Part shown: one piece after another, positions 44,223-53,114 of the stretch | Numbering within the stretch: the stretch's first letter is position 1 | How the letters are laid out: the number at the start of each line of letters is the position of its first letter | Assembly: GCF_038005225.1 (NCBI RefSeq) | Contig: NZ_JBBOSU010000001.1 | Span: 1,228,001 to 1,292,000, forward strand | Reading direction: 5' to 3' | From: Solibacillus sp. FSL K6-1523 | GTDB lineage: Bacteria; Bacillota; Bacilli; Bacillales_A; Planococcaceae | DNA length: 64,000 nucleotides | Translations under genes and position numbers: made by a program | Notes under the pieces: model-generated | The model's database searches: none | The model's input: only the letters and a program-made list of their open reading frames with translations | Told to the model about the DNA's origin: nothing

Positions 44223-45347
44223 CTATTTTGCACCATGGAACCAAATCCCATTTGCTGCAACTCCTAACCAATTTTCAAAATACTCTTGAATGTAATCTTC
44301 TACAATAATGTCTTCAAATTTGTCTGAATATAAATATTTCCCTAATTGTAAGCGACCAATATATCCTTTATCAGAACCGAAGAAGTTCGTATAGAACATA
44401 TAAACATCTTTATTCTTTCCGGCTGTCATTTGGCTAACCGCTGTATTCGTAACAACATTGTCTAATACCTCTGTATAGCTTGTTGCATCCTCCGCATCAT
44501 AGCCTCCAAAGAAATTACCATGTAACGTAACGACGTCGGGATTTGCAGTTAAGACAAATTCTTCATCAACATTTACAGTTGTAGATGACTTTGTAGACTC
44601 CCATAAAATACCTGGCGTAGGATCAATACCCCCTGCTAAAATCGTGGCAAAACCTTCACCTGGTCCAGCTTGCCTGTCAATTGTTGACGTTGGATAAATA
44701 TTATATTTTTCATTAGTATTGAGTGCACCAGCAGATAATGCTAATACGGATTTCTTTTGGTCAGTTGGAATATCTTTTGTGCGTTCTGCTAATATTTGTT
44801 CAATACTTTGCTTCCACGTAATATACTCTTCAGCGCGTTCTTCTTTACCGAAAATTTTCGCTAATATACGTAGTTCCTCATCCATTTGATCTGCTAAATA
44901 GTTATTTAAACGAACCACCTTAATTCCTACGGGCTCTAATTTTTCCTCAAGCGTATTATCTGGACGGTTTGTAAATGTAAAGACAACTTCAGGTTTTAAA
45001 GATAAAATTGATTCCATATTTAGTTCGTCTGTTTTCCCTACATCGGGTAAATCATTTAACCCTAAATAGCCGTTATTTTTAATTGTATTGTCACCTGTTG
45101 CGATAATCGCGTCTTGTGCACCCAGTAATGTAATAGCTTCTGCTGTATTACGGTTAATGACAACTGCCTTTGTTACTGGTAAAGATAATGTAATTTCTTT
45201 TCCTGCTGTATCTGTGAAAGTAATCTCATTTGATTTTTCTTGCACATCTTCAATTGCATTCACCTCAGCAGGTTCTTCACTAGAGCAACCTACAAGTAAA
45301 AAGGTTAATAAAAAACCGTAAACTATAGTTTTTACATATTTCCCCAC
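44223..45347 (-). CDS. btuF: Corrinoid-type ABC substrate-binding lipoprotein
   Basis: GTG 45347 lies 7 nt after GGGAGAG; TTG 45365 overlaps that site. The 374-residue protein has a lipobox LLVGC followed by an acidic linker and a type III periplasmic-binding fold (ITFTDTAGKEITLSLPVTKAVVINRNTAEAI, LGLNDLPDVGKTDELNMESILSLKPEVVFT). The family also binds iron chelates; the B12 riboswitch in front makes a corrinoid the better guess. It is longer than typical BtuF proteins and is the first gene of the operon. A second, shorter BtuF-like gene lies at 62024. Confidence 0.83.
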   Translation of the reverse strand: MGKYVKTIVYGFLLTFLLVGCSSEEPAEVNAIEDVQEKSNEITFTDTAGKEITLSLPVTKAVVINRNTAEAITLLGAQDAIIATGDNTIKNNGYLGLNDLPDVGKTDELNMESILSLKPEVVFTFTNRPDNTLEEKLEPVGIKVVRLNNYLADQMDEELRILAKIFGKEERAEEYITWKQSIEQILAERTKDIPTDQKKSVLALSAGALNTNEKYNIYPTSTIDRQAGPGEGFATILAGGIDPTPGILWESTKSSTTVNVDEEFVLTANPDVVTLHGNFFGGYDAEDATSYTEVLDNVVTNTAVSQMTAGKNKDVYMFYTNFFGSDKGYIGRLQLGKYLYSDKFEDIIVEDYIQEYFENWLGVAANGIWFHGAK

Positions 45348-45404
45348 TAAATAACTCTCCCTCAAAATGTTTTATATTAAGTGCTAATACACGAAATACC
45401 TTAA

Positions 45405-45450
45405 AAAACAAAAAAGCCTACTTCCAGCAAGAGCTAGAAATAGGCTTAGA
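45405..45450 (-). terminator. Riboswitch-linked terminator
   Basis: On - AAGCCTATTTCTAG and its partner AAGTAGGCTT form a stem followed by TTTTGTTTTTT, between the riboswitch and the importer genes. It is the likely expression platform. Confidence 0.8.
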
Positions 45451-45489
45451 CATCCTAAAAAATGTATACTAAAATACAAAAACTATATT

Positions 45490-45692
45490 TGTCGCCGCCC
45501 TTCTCCCACCGAAAAGTCATGTTGCTGTAACAAAGCAGGTTTCCTGGCTCAAGCGTCATTTTACTCTTACATCTTCCCATCAGATTGACAGTGATTTATT
45601 GTAATTTCATCAGCTATTACAGTAGCGGGGGCTGCATTAGATTTTTACTAATTTCCCTTTTACCTCTTAATAAATAAGAGCACTTTACTACA
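45490..45692 (-). ncRNA. Cobalamin riboswitch 1 (importer operon)
   Basis: Read on -, the conserved elements occur in order: AAAGGGAA, GCAGCCCCCGCTACTGTAA, GATGGGAAGATG, and the B12 box GAGCCAGGAAACCTGC, followed by a kissing-loop-like GGTGGGAGAAGGGCGGCGAC. High cobalamin should favour the downstream terminator and shut off the importer. Confidence 0.93.
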
Positions 45693-45933
45693 TTCATTAT
45701 GAAATTAACGTAACTTTATCATTTAATTTCCATTTTTACAATGGTGATTAATTAAAAATTATCACTATTTGGAAGAGAAAAGCGTTTATGGAAGAACATA
45801 ATTCTCATATTCAACAAAAAAATTAAAAATTATCTTTTTTAGCCCCCTTATTTAAAGAATAATCAAAAAATAATAATGACAAATATTAGTCGCCGTGATA
45901 CTATTTTCCACATGATGAAAATTGAATGATTTT

Positions 45934-46080
45934 TGGTGCTTTTTAAGCTTAATAGGGAAACCAGTGAGATTCTGGTACTGTCCCGCAACTGTAACTTGGA
46001 GTATTACATATTACGTCACTGCATTTTTTTATGTGGGAAGGCATGGAATACGTTGAAGAGAAGTCAGGATACCTACCAAA
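45934..46080 (+). ncRNA. Cobalamin riboswitch 2 (cbiMNQO operon)
   Basis: Elements in order on +: GGTGCTTTTTAAGC, AATAGGGAAACCAGTGAGA, TGTCCCGCAACTGTAA, GTGGGAAGGCAT, and the B12 box AAGTCAGGATACCTACC. It lies head-to-head with riboswitch 1, separated by about 240 A/T-rich bases holding the two promoters. Confidence 0.95.
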
Positions 46081-46144
46081 AATTTATTGATTCAGACCTA
46101 CGAGGATAGGTGCGTGAAACAAGCAATAGGCGCTTGTTTTGTGA

Positions 46145-46178
46145 TGCACTTTTACTCTTAAAAAGTGTATTTTTTTTA
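46145..46178 (+). terminator. Riboswitch-linked terminator before cbiM
   Basis: GCACTTTT pairs with AAAAGTGT over a short loop, followed by eight Ts. A preceding hairpin AAACAAGC/GCTTGTTT (46118-46140) could be part of the antiterminator switch. Confidence 0.8.
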
Positions 46179-46215
46179 TGCACTTTTTCATCAAATATGA
46201 AAAAGGAGTAAAAAC

Positions 46216-46959
46216 ATGAAACAATTATTACCAAAACTTGCTTACTTCGGTATCATTTTATTATTTATACCAAAGCAAGCACACGCCATGCACATTATGG
46301 AAGGATTTTTACCGATAGGTTGGGCTATCTTCTGGTTTGCACTATGTCTACCGTTTCTTATGAAGGGGTTCAAAGTCATTCGCGTAATCGTCAAAGAGAA
46401 TCCGGAAAGCAAACTATTATTAGCTTTGTCGGGGGCATTTACATTTGTTTTATCCGCATTAAAAATTCCATCAGTAACAGGTAGCTGCTCTCACCCAACT
46501 GGGGTTGGGTTGGGGTCAATTTTATTTGGCCCTTTTGTTATGAGTGTACTTGGATCAATCGTTTTATTATTTCAATCGATTTTACTTGCACATGGTGGTC
46601 TTACAACATTGGGAGCGAACATTTTCTCCATGGCGATCGTTGGCCCATTTATTGCCGTGGGTGTTTTTAAATTGGCAACTCAATGGGGATTATCTTTTAG
46701 TATCGCTGTATTTTTAGCTGCGATGCTTGGTGATTTTGGTACATATGTTATGACATCTGTCCAATTAGCGTTAGCATTTCCTTCTGAAGTTGGAGGTATT
46801 TTAGGTTCATTCCAAAAATTCGCAAGCATCTTTGCATTAACGCAAATCCCATTAGCTATAAGTGAAGGGTTATTAACTGTGATGATTATGAACTTCTTAC
46901 AAAAATATAATATGAAAGAATTAGTTCAACTACGTATTTTAAAGGCAAAGGAGAGCTAA
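46216..46959 (+). CDS. cbiM: Cobalt ECF transporter S component CbiM
   Basis: The 247-residue protein has a cleavable signal ([15 protein letters not shown]) whose removal exposes [12 protein letters not shown], the diagnostic N-terminus whose Met-His residues bind Co(II). Further signatures are [28 protein letters not shown] and [19 protein letters not shown]. CbiM is the substrate-binding membrane subunit of the energy-coupling-factor cobalt importer. AAAAAGGAG precedes the ATG. It is the first of four cbi genes under riboswitch 2. Confidence 0.96.
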   Translation: MKQLLPKLAYFGIILLFIPKQAHAMHIMEGFLPIGWAIFWFALCLPFLMKGFKVIRVIVKENPESKLLLALSGAFTFVLSALKIPSVTGSCSHPTGVGLGSILFGPFVMSVLGSIVLLFQSILLAHGGLTTLGANIFSMAIVGPFIAVGVFKLATQWGLSFSIAVFLAAMLGDFGTYVMTSVQLALAFPSEVGGILGSFQKFASIFALTQIPLAISEGLLTVMIMNFLQKYNMKELVQLRILKAKES

Positions 46960-46960
46960 C

Positions 46961-47248
46961 ATGTTTAAGAAAAACCTACTTTTACTAATTGGCGTTATCA
47001 TTTTAGCCATTTTACCACTCTTATTTTTACAGGATGCAGAATTTGGCGGTGCTGATGGTGAGGCTGAAGAAGCAATTACAGAAATCGTAACACATTATGA
47101 GCCTTGGTTTAGTGCAATTTGGGAACCTCCAAGTGGTGAAATCGAAAGCTTATTATTCGTTTTACAAGGTGTTATTGGCGCGCTAATTATAGGCTATTTC
47201 ATCGGCTTTATGCGTGGAAAGCATACGAAAGATCATGCTAAACATTGA
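46961..47248 (+). CDS. cbiN: Cobalt transporter auxiliary subunit CbiN
   Basis: The 95-residue protein has two membrane segments (about 5-25 and 65-85) around an extracytoplasmic loop with FGGADGEAEEAITEI and YEPWFSAIWEPPSGEIESLLF, the typical CbiN pattern. CbiN helps CbiM load cobalt. The ATG follows one base after the cbiM stop and the 3' end overlaps cbiQ by 14 bp, so translation is coupled. Confidence 0.95.
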   Translation: MFKKNLLLLIGVIILAILPLLFLQDAEFGGADGEAEEAITEIVTHYEPWFSAIWEPPSGEIESLLFVLQGVIGALIIGYFIGFMRGKHTKDHAKH

Positions 47249-48014
47249 TTTTATTGCGAGCCATAATGCGATACAAAAAGTAGCAGCTAGCCAAAAAATG
47301 GTGTTAAGTTTCCTTACGTTATTATTAACCACGCTATTGCGAAATAATAGTTTTTCGGTGTGGACACTGGTATTCATAAGTGCTGTCATCATCTTTTATG
47401 CAAACATCCCTTGGAAAACGTATATCACATTACTCATTGCGCCCATAGGTTTTATTTTGGCTGGAATAGTTGCTATTGTGTTTTCTGTTACATTTACACA
47501 GTCTGTTCCCACACAGGCTTTATGGCACCATTCATTTTTGACGATGCAACTATTTATTTTACCAAACGATGGACTACGTGCAATTACGTTATTTTGCACC
47601 TCTATTAGTGCGACCAGTTGCTTATATTTTTTAATTTTAACAACACCGATGTATGAAATTAGTTCGGTACTTACGAGATTAAAAGTGCCAATTATTATTA
47701 TAGAAATAATTGAGCTTATGTATCGTTTTATTTTTTTGTTTATAGAGATGATTTCGCAGCTTTATACAGCGCAGCACGCTCGTTTAGGCTACAGGTCTTA
47801 TAAAAAAAGCTTTCAATCATTAAGTTTACTCATAAACGCATTATTCCGTTCGATTTTCTTCCGTTATCAAGTGATGTCTCATGCGATGGCTGCAAGAAAT
47901 ATTGATCAATTCGTTATTCCACAACAATTTTTAAACGACAAAGAATGGGACAAAAAGTTAACATGGCTTACGGTGATATTTATCGTAGTTGGTATAACGA
48001 TACTTGCTTTGTAG
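47235..48014 (+). CDS. cbiQ: Cobalt ECF transporter T component CbiQ
   Basis: The start ATG 47235 lies inside the end of cbiN. The 259-residue membrane protein has about six hydrophobic segments and the T-component coupling motif region FIEMISQLYTAQHARLGYRSYKKSFQ and FFRYQVMSHAMAARN, which includes the Ala-Arg-Gly-like coupling helix. The N-terminal DFIASHNAIQKVAASQKMVLSFL is the usual CbiQ start. It links CbiM/N to the ATPase. Ribosome site is weak, consistent with coupling. Confidence 0.93.
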   Translation: MLNIDFIASHNAIQKVAASQKMVLSFLTLLLTTLLRNNSFSVWTLVFISAVIIFYANIPWKTYITLLIAPIGFILAGIVAIVFSVTFTQSVPTQALWHHSFLTMQLFILPNDGLRAITLFCTSISATSCLYFLILTTPMYEISSVLTRLKVPIIIIEIIELMYRFIFLFIEMISQLYTAQHARLGYRSYKKSFQSLSLLINALFRSIFFRYQVMSHAMAARNIDQFVIPQQFLNDKEWDKKLTWLTVIFIVVGITILAL

Positions 48015-48029
48015 AGGGAGGTTTTGATT

Positions 48030-48860
48030 ATGACTGAAAGCTATTTTAGATTAGACCACGTCTCATTCCAGTATAGCGATGGTACACAGGCACTACATGG
48101 GCTTTCACTTTCTATTCCGAAGGGGAAAAAAGTTGCCATTCTAGGTGAAAATGGTTCAGGCAAATCAACATTTTTTAAGTTACTCATTGGGCTTGAAAAA
48201 CCTACTAATGGTAAAATTCAATTTTTAAATGAAACCTTACATTATTCTAAAAAACAATTAATTAGTTTGCGAGAGCGCGTTGGCTTTATTTTTCAAGAGA
48301 CGGATAATCAGTTATTTGCCTCTACTGTTAAACAAGACATTTTATATGGACCTATTAATTTAAAATGGCCACATGAAAAAATTGAGCATAATGTTTCAAG
48401 TGCCATACAGTTAACAGAACTTGAAGACTTAACCGAGCGTCCTATTCATTTTTTAAGTGGTGGACAAAAGAAGCGCGTAACAATTGCAGGCGTTTATGCG
48501 ATGGATCCAAAAGTTTATATTTTAGATGAGCCAACGAGCAGTTTAGATTATTATTTTTCCAATCAACTTACAAAGTATTTAGATGAACTCGATGATGGAG
48601 AGCGAACATTTTTATACTCAACGCACCAAGTCAATTTGATTTATGAATGGGCCGATCATTTTATCGTCTTTCATAGAGGGGAATTACTTTATTCAGGACA
48701 ACGAGATGCGCTGTTTTCAAATGACGCGCTGTTAGAAAGAGCACATATTGAAAAACCATGGCTCGTAAAATGCTATGAAACGATGTTACATGAGGGGCTA
48801 ATTCAACCACAATCATTACTTCCTTGTTCAATGGAAGAGTTAATGCATCTCATTAAATAA
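48030..48860 (+). CDS. cbiO: Cobalt ECF transporter ATPase CbiO
   Basis: ATG 48030 lies 9 nt after AGGGAGG; TTG 48024 is too close. The 276-residue ATPase has Walker A GENGSGKST, Q-loop FIFQETDNQLFA (the D-N-Q typical of ECF ATPases), signature LSGGQKKRVTIAG, Walker B VYILDEPTSSLD and the H-loop TH in LYSTHQVNL. It drives cobalt import and is the fourth gene of the riboswitch-2 operon. Confidence 0.95.
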   Translation: MTESYFRLDHVSFQYSDGTQALHGLSLSIPKGKKVAILGENGSGKSTFFKLLIGLEKPTNGKIQFLNETLHYSKKQLISLRERVGFIFQETDNQLFASTVKQDILYGPINLKWPHEKIEHNVSSAIQLTELEDLTERPIHFLSGGQKKRVTIAGVYAMDPKVYILDEPTSSLDYYFSNQLTKYLDELDDGERTFLYSTHQVNLIYEWADHFIVFHRGELLYSGQRDALFSNDALLERAHIEKPWLVKCYETMLHEGLIQPQSLLPCSMEELMHLIK

Positions 48861-48892
48861 CATATATTCATAACTGCTTGAGGAGGCAATCG

Positions 48893-49024
48893 ATGAAAAA
48901 CGAATTACAACAACCTAATGAAATACAAGGATTAGATATACTTTTGGAAGATGATATTGATATAGACTCAGAAACTTGTTTTCTTCAATTTGTAATGGGT
49001 ACTTATCTAAGTGAATCTAATTAA
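48893..49024 (+). CDS. Small acidic 43-residue peptide at the end of the cbi operon
   Basis: ATG 48893 is preceded by GAGGAGG (48880-48886) with 6-nt spacing, one of the strongest ribosome sites in the window. The frame runs to TAA at 49024. The peptide starts MKNELQQPNEIQGLDILL, continues with an acidic stretch EDDIDIDSE, a single cysteine in TCFLQF, and ends VMGTYLSESN. It begins 33 nt after cbiO and is followed 10 nt later by a strong terminator, so it should be the last gene of the B12-riboswitch operon. I recognise no family. The acidic leader-like N-terminal part and short Cys/Ser/Thr-containing tail recall a modified-peptide precursor, but no modifying enzyme is adjacent. Confidence 0.65.
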   Translation: MKNELQQPNEIQGLDILLEDDIDIDSETCFLQFVMGTYLSESN

Positions 49025-49033
49025 TCGAAATAA

Positions 49034-49077
49034 AAAGTTGAGACTACAGATATCAATTCTGTAAACTCAGCTTTTTT
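49034..49077 (+). terminator. Terminator of the cbi operon
   Basis: AAAGTTGAG/ACAGA pairs with TCTGT/CTCAGCTTT around TATCAAT, with one 3-by-3 internal loop, followed by TTTTTT. Confidence 0.85.
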
Positions 49078-49274
49078 ACATATCATCAATCCTTTTCATT
49101 CATCCATGAAAGGTTTGATGCAATAATTATTGGGCTTCTTATCGAATAATTAAAAGTAAATTCTTGAAGTGTATAGCATGTAAAATTTAAAAATGTCCAT
49201 ATTTAATTTTGTATAAGTTAAAGAAAGAAATCCAAACTAATAAAGCAATTTAAAATAATTGTGGAGGTTAGTAA

Positions 49275-49514
49275 ATGGAAAATCAAAAACGGCAAAAATT
49301 CAATGGTAAGGCGAATGCACTCAGTGTTGAAAGGATGATCAAAAATACGAAGGCGAATATAGAAGAAGCAGAAGTAGGTATGGAGTTCGCGATGCCCGAG
49401 GAACTTGAACATTTACAGGAAAAAAATGCGCGCCGCAAACGTTCAATCGAGACAATGGAAAAGCAACTGAGGGATGAGGCCGCATTTAAAGCTAGGAAGA
49501 AAAGTTTTGAATAA
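49275..49514 (+). CDS. tlp: Small acid-soluble spore protein Tlp
   Basis: The 79-residue protein has the Tlp core VERMIKNTKANIEEAEVGMEFA followed by EKNARRKRSIETMEKQLRDE, which aligns with B. subtilis Tlp over most of its length. Tlp is a minor spore protein made in the forespore. GTGGAGGTTAGTAA precedes the ATG. The gene is monocistronic with its own terminator. I could not define a sigma-G promoter with confidence. It marks the organism as a spore former. Confidence 0.9.
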   Translation: MENQKRQKFNGKANALSVERMIKNTKANIEEAEVGMEFAMPEELEHLQEKNARRKRSIETMEKQLRDEAAFKARKKSFE

Positions 49515-49524
49515 GGTTGTTTAA

Positions 49525-49562
49525 TAAAAATCCCCTTGCAAATTTTAATGCAGGGGGATTTA
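49525..49562 (+). terminator. Terminator of tlp
   Basis: AAATCCCC..TGCA pairs with TGCA..GGGGATTT around AATTTTAA, followed by a short T run. Confidence 0.85.
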
Positions 49563-49696
49563 CTTGGTTAATTATGGTATGTTACGTGAGGATGAAAACA
49601 TAAACTAATATTTTTAAAGATAGTTTCAAATTTTTGTAACGAATTACAGTTTAAATCTATATATAAGTATACAGAAAAATAGGAAGGGGGATTGAG

Positions 49697-50212
49697 GTGG
49701 AAGATTTAAGTGAATTATACGAGGCTTATGCAAAAGAAGTGAAAACATTTCTTATTCTTTTAACATCAAACGTAGATTTAGCTGAAGAACTAACGCAAGA
49801 AACTTTTTATCAAGCTGTAAAATCAATAAGGCGATATAACGGCGAATGTAAAATGTCTGTTTGGCTATGTCAAATTGCAAAGCATACATATTATAACTAT
49901 TTAAAAAAAGAGAGCAAAAACAAGTCTGTCAGTGTAGAAGAGATGATGCAAAGTGGAGTTGATATTCCATCCAATGTTGGTAGCCCAGATGTTGAAATCA
50001 TAATCCGGCATACACTTATTTCCATACATAAAGAAATACATCTTTTAAAAGAACCTTATCGCGAAATATTTTTGTTAAGGACATCGATTAACCTGAGCTT
50101 TAAAGAAATTGGCGAGATATTTGATAAAAGTGAAAACTGGGCTCGCGTCACTTATTACCGCGCTAAAACTAAGTTGGCAGAAAGGATGCAAGGTGATCAA
50201 TATGAAATGTAA
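49697..50212 (+). CDS. ECF RNA polymerase sigma factor (second)
   Basis: The 171-residue protein has region 2 (DLAEELTQETFYQAVKSIRRYNGECKMSVWLCQIAKHTYYNYLKKE) and region 4 (LKEPYREIFLLRTSINLSFKEIGEIFDKSENWARVTYYRAKTKL). It is a group IV sigma factor, of the SigV/YlaC-like size. GTG 49697 follows AGGAAGGGGGATTGAG. The next gene starts inside its 3' end and encodes a zinc-finger anti-sigma protein, so they form a coupled pair. Confidence 0.9.
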   Translation: MEDLSELYEAYAKEVKTFLILLTSNVDLAEELTQETFYQAVKSIRRYNGECKMSVWLCQIAKHTYYNYLKKESKNKSVSVEEMMQSGVDIPSNVGSPDVEIIIRHTLISIHKEIHLLKEPYREIFLLRTSINLSFKEIGEIFDKSENWARVTYYRAKTKLAERMQGDQYEM

Positions 50213-50813
50213 TATTATTAAAGATTTAATACCATCATATGTTGATGAAATTTGTTGTGAAGATACGAAAGAGGTAGTTGGAGAACATTTACACAAATGT
50301 GAAGAATGTAAGACTTATTTAAATGGGATGCAAACGGATTATGTTGAAAAAACACCGGTATATGATAAAAAAGCAAGTTTACCTTTTAAAAAAATAAATA
50401 AAAAACGACGGATTCAAGTTATTATAGCGACTCTTTTAACTTTTAGCTTAACGGTGATAGGTGCAATGGTTATTCAAGAAGTTGGGGTAGTGAATCAATT
50501 TTTTTTCCCGATGAAAAGTGCCATTATTGAAATCGATACAGTAGATAATAAGCAAGAGTGGAAAAGTTTATCCTTTGAAGGGGAAAAACACTTGAGGTAT
50601 AAAGGCGTTTTTTGGAATAAGGAAATTATTAATACTGCCAATAATGAAAGTGAAATATTGCTAAGAGTAAAAGATGAAGAAGGTAATATTGTAATAGAAG
50701 AATTGAAAATATTACCTGGTACAAGTGTAAAATTGAAAGAATTGAAAAGGAATGAGAATTATTTATTTGAAATCAAAGCTGAGAATGGGCGCTATTTTAT
50801 AAATGCAACATAA
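50202..50813 (+). CDS. Zinc-finger anti-sigma factor
   Basis: ATG 50202 lies 7 nt after AAGGTG and overlaps the sigma gene by 11 bp. The 203-residue protein begins with an anti-sigma zinc-finger domain (IIKDLIPSYVDEICCEDTKEVV, then HLHKCEECKTYL with the H-x3-C-x2-C zinc motif at about 30-36). A membrane segment follows near 77-97 (VIIATLLTFSLTVIGAMVIQ) and an extracellular domain of about 105 residues. It would sequester the cognate ECF sigma factor until the sensor domain is altered or cleaved. Confidence 0.88.
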   Translation: MKCNIIKDLIPSYVDEICCEDTKEVVGEHLHKCEECKTYLNGMQTDYVEKTPVYDKKASLPFKKINKKRRIQVIIATLLTFSLTVIGAMVIQEVGVVNQFFFPMKSAIIEIDTVDNKQEWKSLSFEGEKHLRYKGVFWNKEIINTANNESEILLRVKDEEGNIVIEELKILPGTSVKLKELKRNENYLFEIKAENGRYFINAT

Positions 50814-50838
50814 ATAACAAAGGGTTTTATTTATTGGG

Positions 50839-50869
50839 AACCAGCGATTATTTTTGATCGCTGGTTTTC
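50839..50869 (+). terminator. Terminator of the second sigma/anti-sigma operon
   Basis: AACCAGCGAT pairs perfectly with ATCGCTGGTT around TATTTTTG, followed by TTC. Confidence 0.88.
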
Positions 50870-50964
50870 ATACTTTTTAATGTAAAGTTTCTATCCAAAT
50901 TTGCTATAATCAACATACGTTAAAATAACTGAAAATTCCATCATCTGGACGGAGGGAAAAATAA

Positions 50965-52383
50965 TTGAAAAAAATTGTTTCATTAATCATGCTTATCACA
51001 CTATGCATGGCGCTTCCACTGCAATCTTTTGCTTCTATTAATGAGGTGATTACACAAGGTTTAGGGAATAATAATGCAGCTGTAACAATACGAGATGCGC
51101 AAACAGGGAAAATAATTTATGAGCATAATGGTGAAAAATTGATGCGCCCTGCCTCCAATATGAAATTATTAACAGGTGCAGCTGCGCTTGATATTTTAGG
51201 CGAGGATTATCGTTTTTCAACGGAATTATATATTGATGGGGTAATCATGAACAAAGAATTAAACGGCAATGTCTACATAAAAGGGACAGGGGATCCGACA
51301 TTAAATAACGATGATTTTCTAGCATTTGCAACCGCGTTAAAAAATCAAGGCATTCAAAAAGTTAACGGAAATATCGTAGGGGATGATACGTACTTTACTG
51401 GAAATACGTTACCACCAGGTGTTGATAAAGTCGATGAAACGTTCTACTTTGGTGCGCGGACGTCAGCCATTACGATGTCACAAAATCCAGACTTTGATGC
51501 AAGTACGATCATTATTACAGCAACAGCGGGAAAAGTCGGAGCGAAGCCAAGCTATGAAATTATTCCGAATGTAAGTGGGATGACCATTACGAATGAAGCA
51601 AAAACCGTTGCAAAAGGACAAAAAAATACGATAAAAATTGAACGCTCCTATAATACAAATCGCATCATTATTTCGGGTAATTTACCACAAGGAAGTAGCA
51701 AAAAAGAGTGGGTAACTTTGCAAGACCCAACCAAAAATACGCTACAGGCAGTCCAACTAACGCTTCAAAGTGCAGGCATTCAATTTGCAAAAAATACGCA
51801 AATTAAAACAGCTCCTATACCAGCCGACGCCAAATTTATTCATATGAATAAATCTCGTGCATTGTCTACGATTTTCCCTGCTTTTATGAAGTTAAGTAAT
51901 AATAGTATTGCGGATATTTTAGTGAAATCAATGGGGCAGCAACAGCAATCGAATGGGAACTTAACGGCTGGATTACAAGCGATGAAAGAATATGGACATA
52001 CATTAAATATTCCAATGGATGCTTGGATATTGGCGGACGGCTCAGGCTTATCTGATCGAAACCGTGTGACAGCGAATGGCTTGTCTTCTTTATTATATGA
52101 AGTGCAACAAAAATCGTATTTCCAAACATTTTACAAATCACTCCCTGTAGCAGGTTATGACGACCGTCTCATTGGTGGAACATTGCGGAAGCGCTTTACA
52201 ACAAGTGATGTAAAGGGGAAAATTATTGCGAAAACAGGCTATATTCCAAATGTGAATACATTGGCGGGCTATGTAACAGGCAAAAGTGGCAAAACGTATA
52301 TTTTCACAGTCTTATTAGAAAGTGAATCCAATGGAGTGGCGCGTATAGACCAGATGATGGCGGACATTATGAAAAATTTATAA
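50965..52383 (+). CDS. PBP4-type D-Ala-D-Ala carboxypeptidase/endopeptidase (S13)
   Basis: The 472-residue protein has a signal peptide (KKIVSLIMLITLCMALPLQSFA). The serine penicillin-binding motifs are SNMK (about 64-67, catalytic serine), SNN in LSNNSIADILV (near 311) and KTG in IIAKTGYIPN (near 420). An insert domain between the first two motifs (KGTGDPTLNNDDF, GDDTYF) is typical of family S13 (DacB/DacC). It trims peptidoglycan stem peptides outside the cell. TTG 50965 starts 8 nt after GGAGGG. pcp follows 20 nt downstream. Confidence 0.92.
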   Translation: MKKIVSLIMLITLCMALPLQSFASINEVITQGLGNNNAAVTIRDAQTGKIIYEHNGEKLMRPASNMKLLTGAAALDILGEDYRFSTELYIDGVIMNKELNGNVYIKGTGDPTLNNDDFLAFATALKNQGIQKVNGNIVGDDTYFTGNTLPPGVDKVDETFYFGARTSAITMSQNPDFDASTIIITATAGKVGAKPSYEIIPNVSGMTITNEAKTVAKGQKNTIKIERSYNTNRIIISGNLPQGSSKKEWVTLQDPTKNTLQAVQLTLQSAGIQFAKNTQIKTAPIPADAKFIHMNKSRALSTIFPAFMKLSNNSIADILVKSMGQQQQSNGNLTAGLQAMKEYGHTLNIPMDAWILADGSGLSDRNRVTANGLSSLLYEVQQKSYFQTFYKSLPVAGYDDRLIGGTLRKRFTTSDVKGKIIAKTGYIPNVNTLAGYVTGKSGKTYIFTVLLESESNGVARIDQMMADIMKNL

Positions 52384-52403
52384 TTAATAAAGGGGAAAAG
52401 TAG

Positions 52404-53027
52404 ATGAAAAAAATATTATTAACGGGGTTTGAGCCATTTCTATCAAACCCAATCAATCCAACAATGGACATTGTAAAGGCACTACATGGAAAGGGATTTT
52501 CAGATTACCAAGTGGAGGGGCGTATTTTAAGTGTGGATTTTGAAAAATCGCCGTCACAATTTTTGAGTTATGTAGAAGAAGTACAACCGAGCATTATTAT
52601 CTCTCTCGGGTTAGCAGCGGGGCGCACGAAAATTACGCCGGAAAGAATCGCGATTAATATAAAAGACGGAGAACCAGATAATGCAGGTGTGGCGCTTGTA
52701 GATGAACCGATTCGTGCGGGGGAAAATGCGGCTTACTTTTCAACATTGCCAATACGCGCGATGATCAACAGTTTAAATGAAGCTGGTTATCCAGCCGCTA
52801 TTTCAGATTCAGCGGGCACGTATTTATGTAATAATATTATGTATGAAGGGTTGCGTTATGCAAGTAAGCAAGCGAATATAAAGGCAGGATTTCTTCATAT
52901 TCCAGCGTCATTTGAACTTGCGATTGCACATGGAAAGATACCAGGCTGGTCTGAGCGGGATTTACTTGCAAGTATTGAGCTCTGTATCGAAGAATGTGTG
53001 AAAAGTGGAAATGAATCTATTAAGTAA
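52404..53027 (+). CDS. pcp: Pyrrolidone-carboxylate (pyroglutamyl) peptidase
   Basis: The 207-residue enzyme begins ILLTGFEPFLSNPINPT. It has the active-site glutamate region TPERIAINIKDGEPDNAG, the catalytic cysteine in SDSAGTYLCNNIMYEGL and the histidine in FLHIPAS, so the Glu-Cys-His triad of family C15 is complete. It removes N-terminal pyroglutamate from peptides, yielding 5-oxoproline, a possible substrate type for HyuAB-like enzymes elsewhere in the window. AAAGGGGAAAAG precedes the ATG. Confidence 0.93.
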   Translation: MKKILLTGFEPFLSNPINPTMDIVKALHGKGFSDYQVEGRILSVDFEKSPSQFLSYVEEVQPSIIISLGLAAGRTKITPERIAINIKDGEPDNAGVALVDEPIRAGENAAYFSTLPIRAMINSLNEAGYPAAISDSAGTYLCNNIMYEGLRYASKQANIKAGFLHIPASFELAIAHGKIPGWSERDLLASIELCIEECVKSGNESIK

Positions 53028-53053
53028 TAAAATAAACTGAGTAAGTAATAGAA

Positions 53054-53097
53054 TGGGGTATGGAAAACGCACTTATACGTTTCCCATACCCTTTTTG
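53054..53097 (+). terminator. Terminator of the carboxypeptidase-pcp operon
   Basis: GGGTATGGAAAACG pairs with CGTTTCCCATACCC (one mismatch), followed by TTTTT. Confidence 0.85.
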
Positions 53098-53114
53098 ATG
53101 GTGGAAAAAATCAA

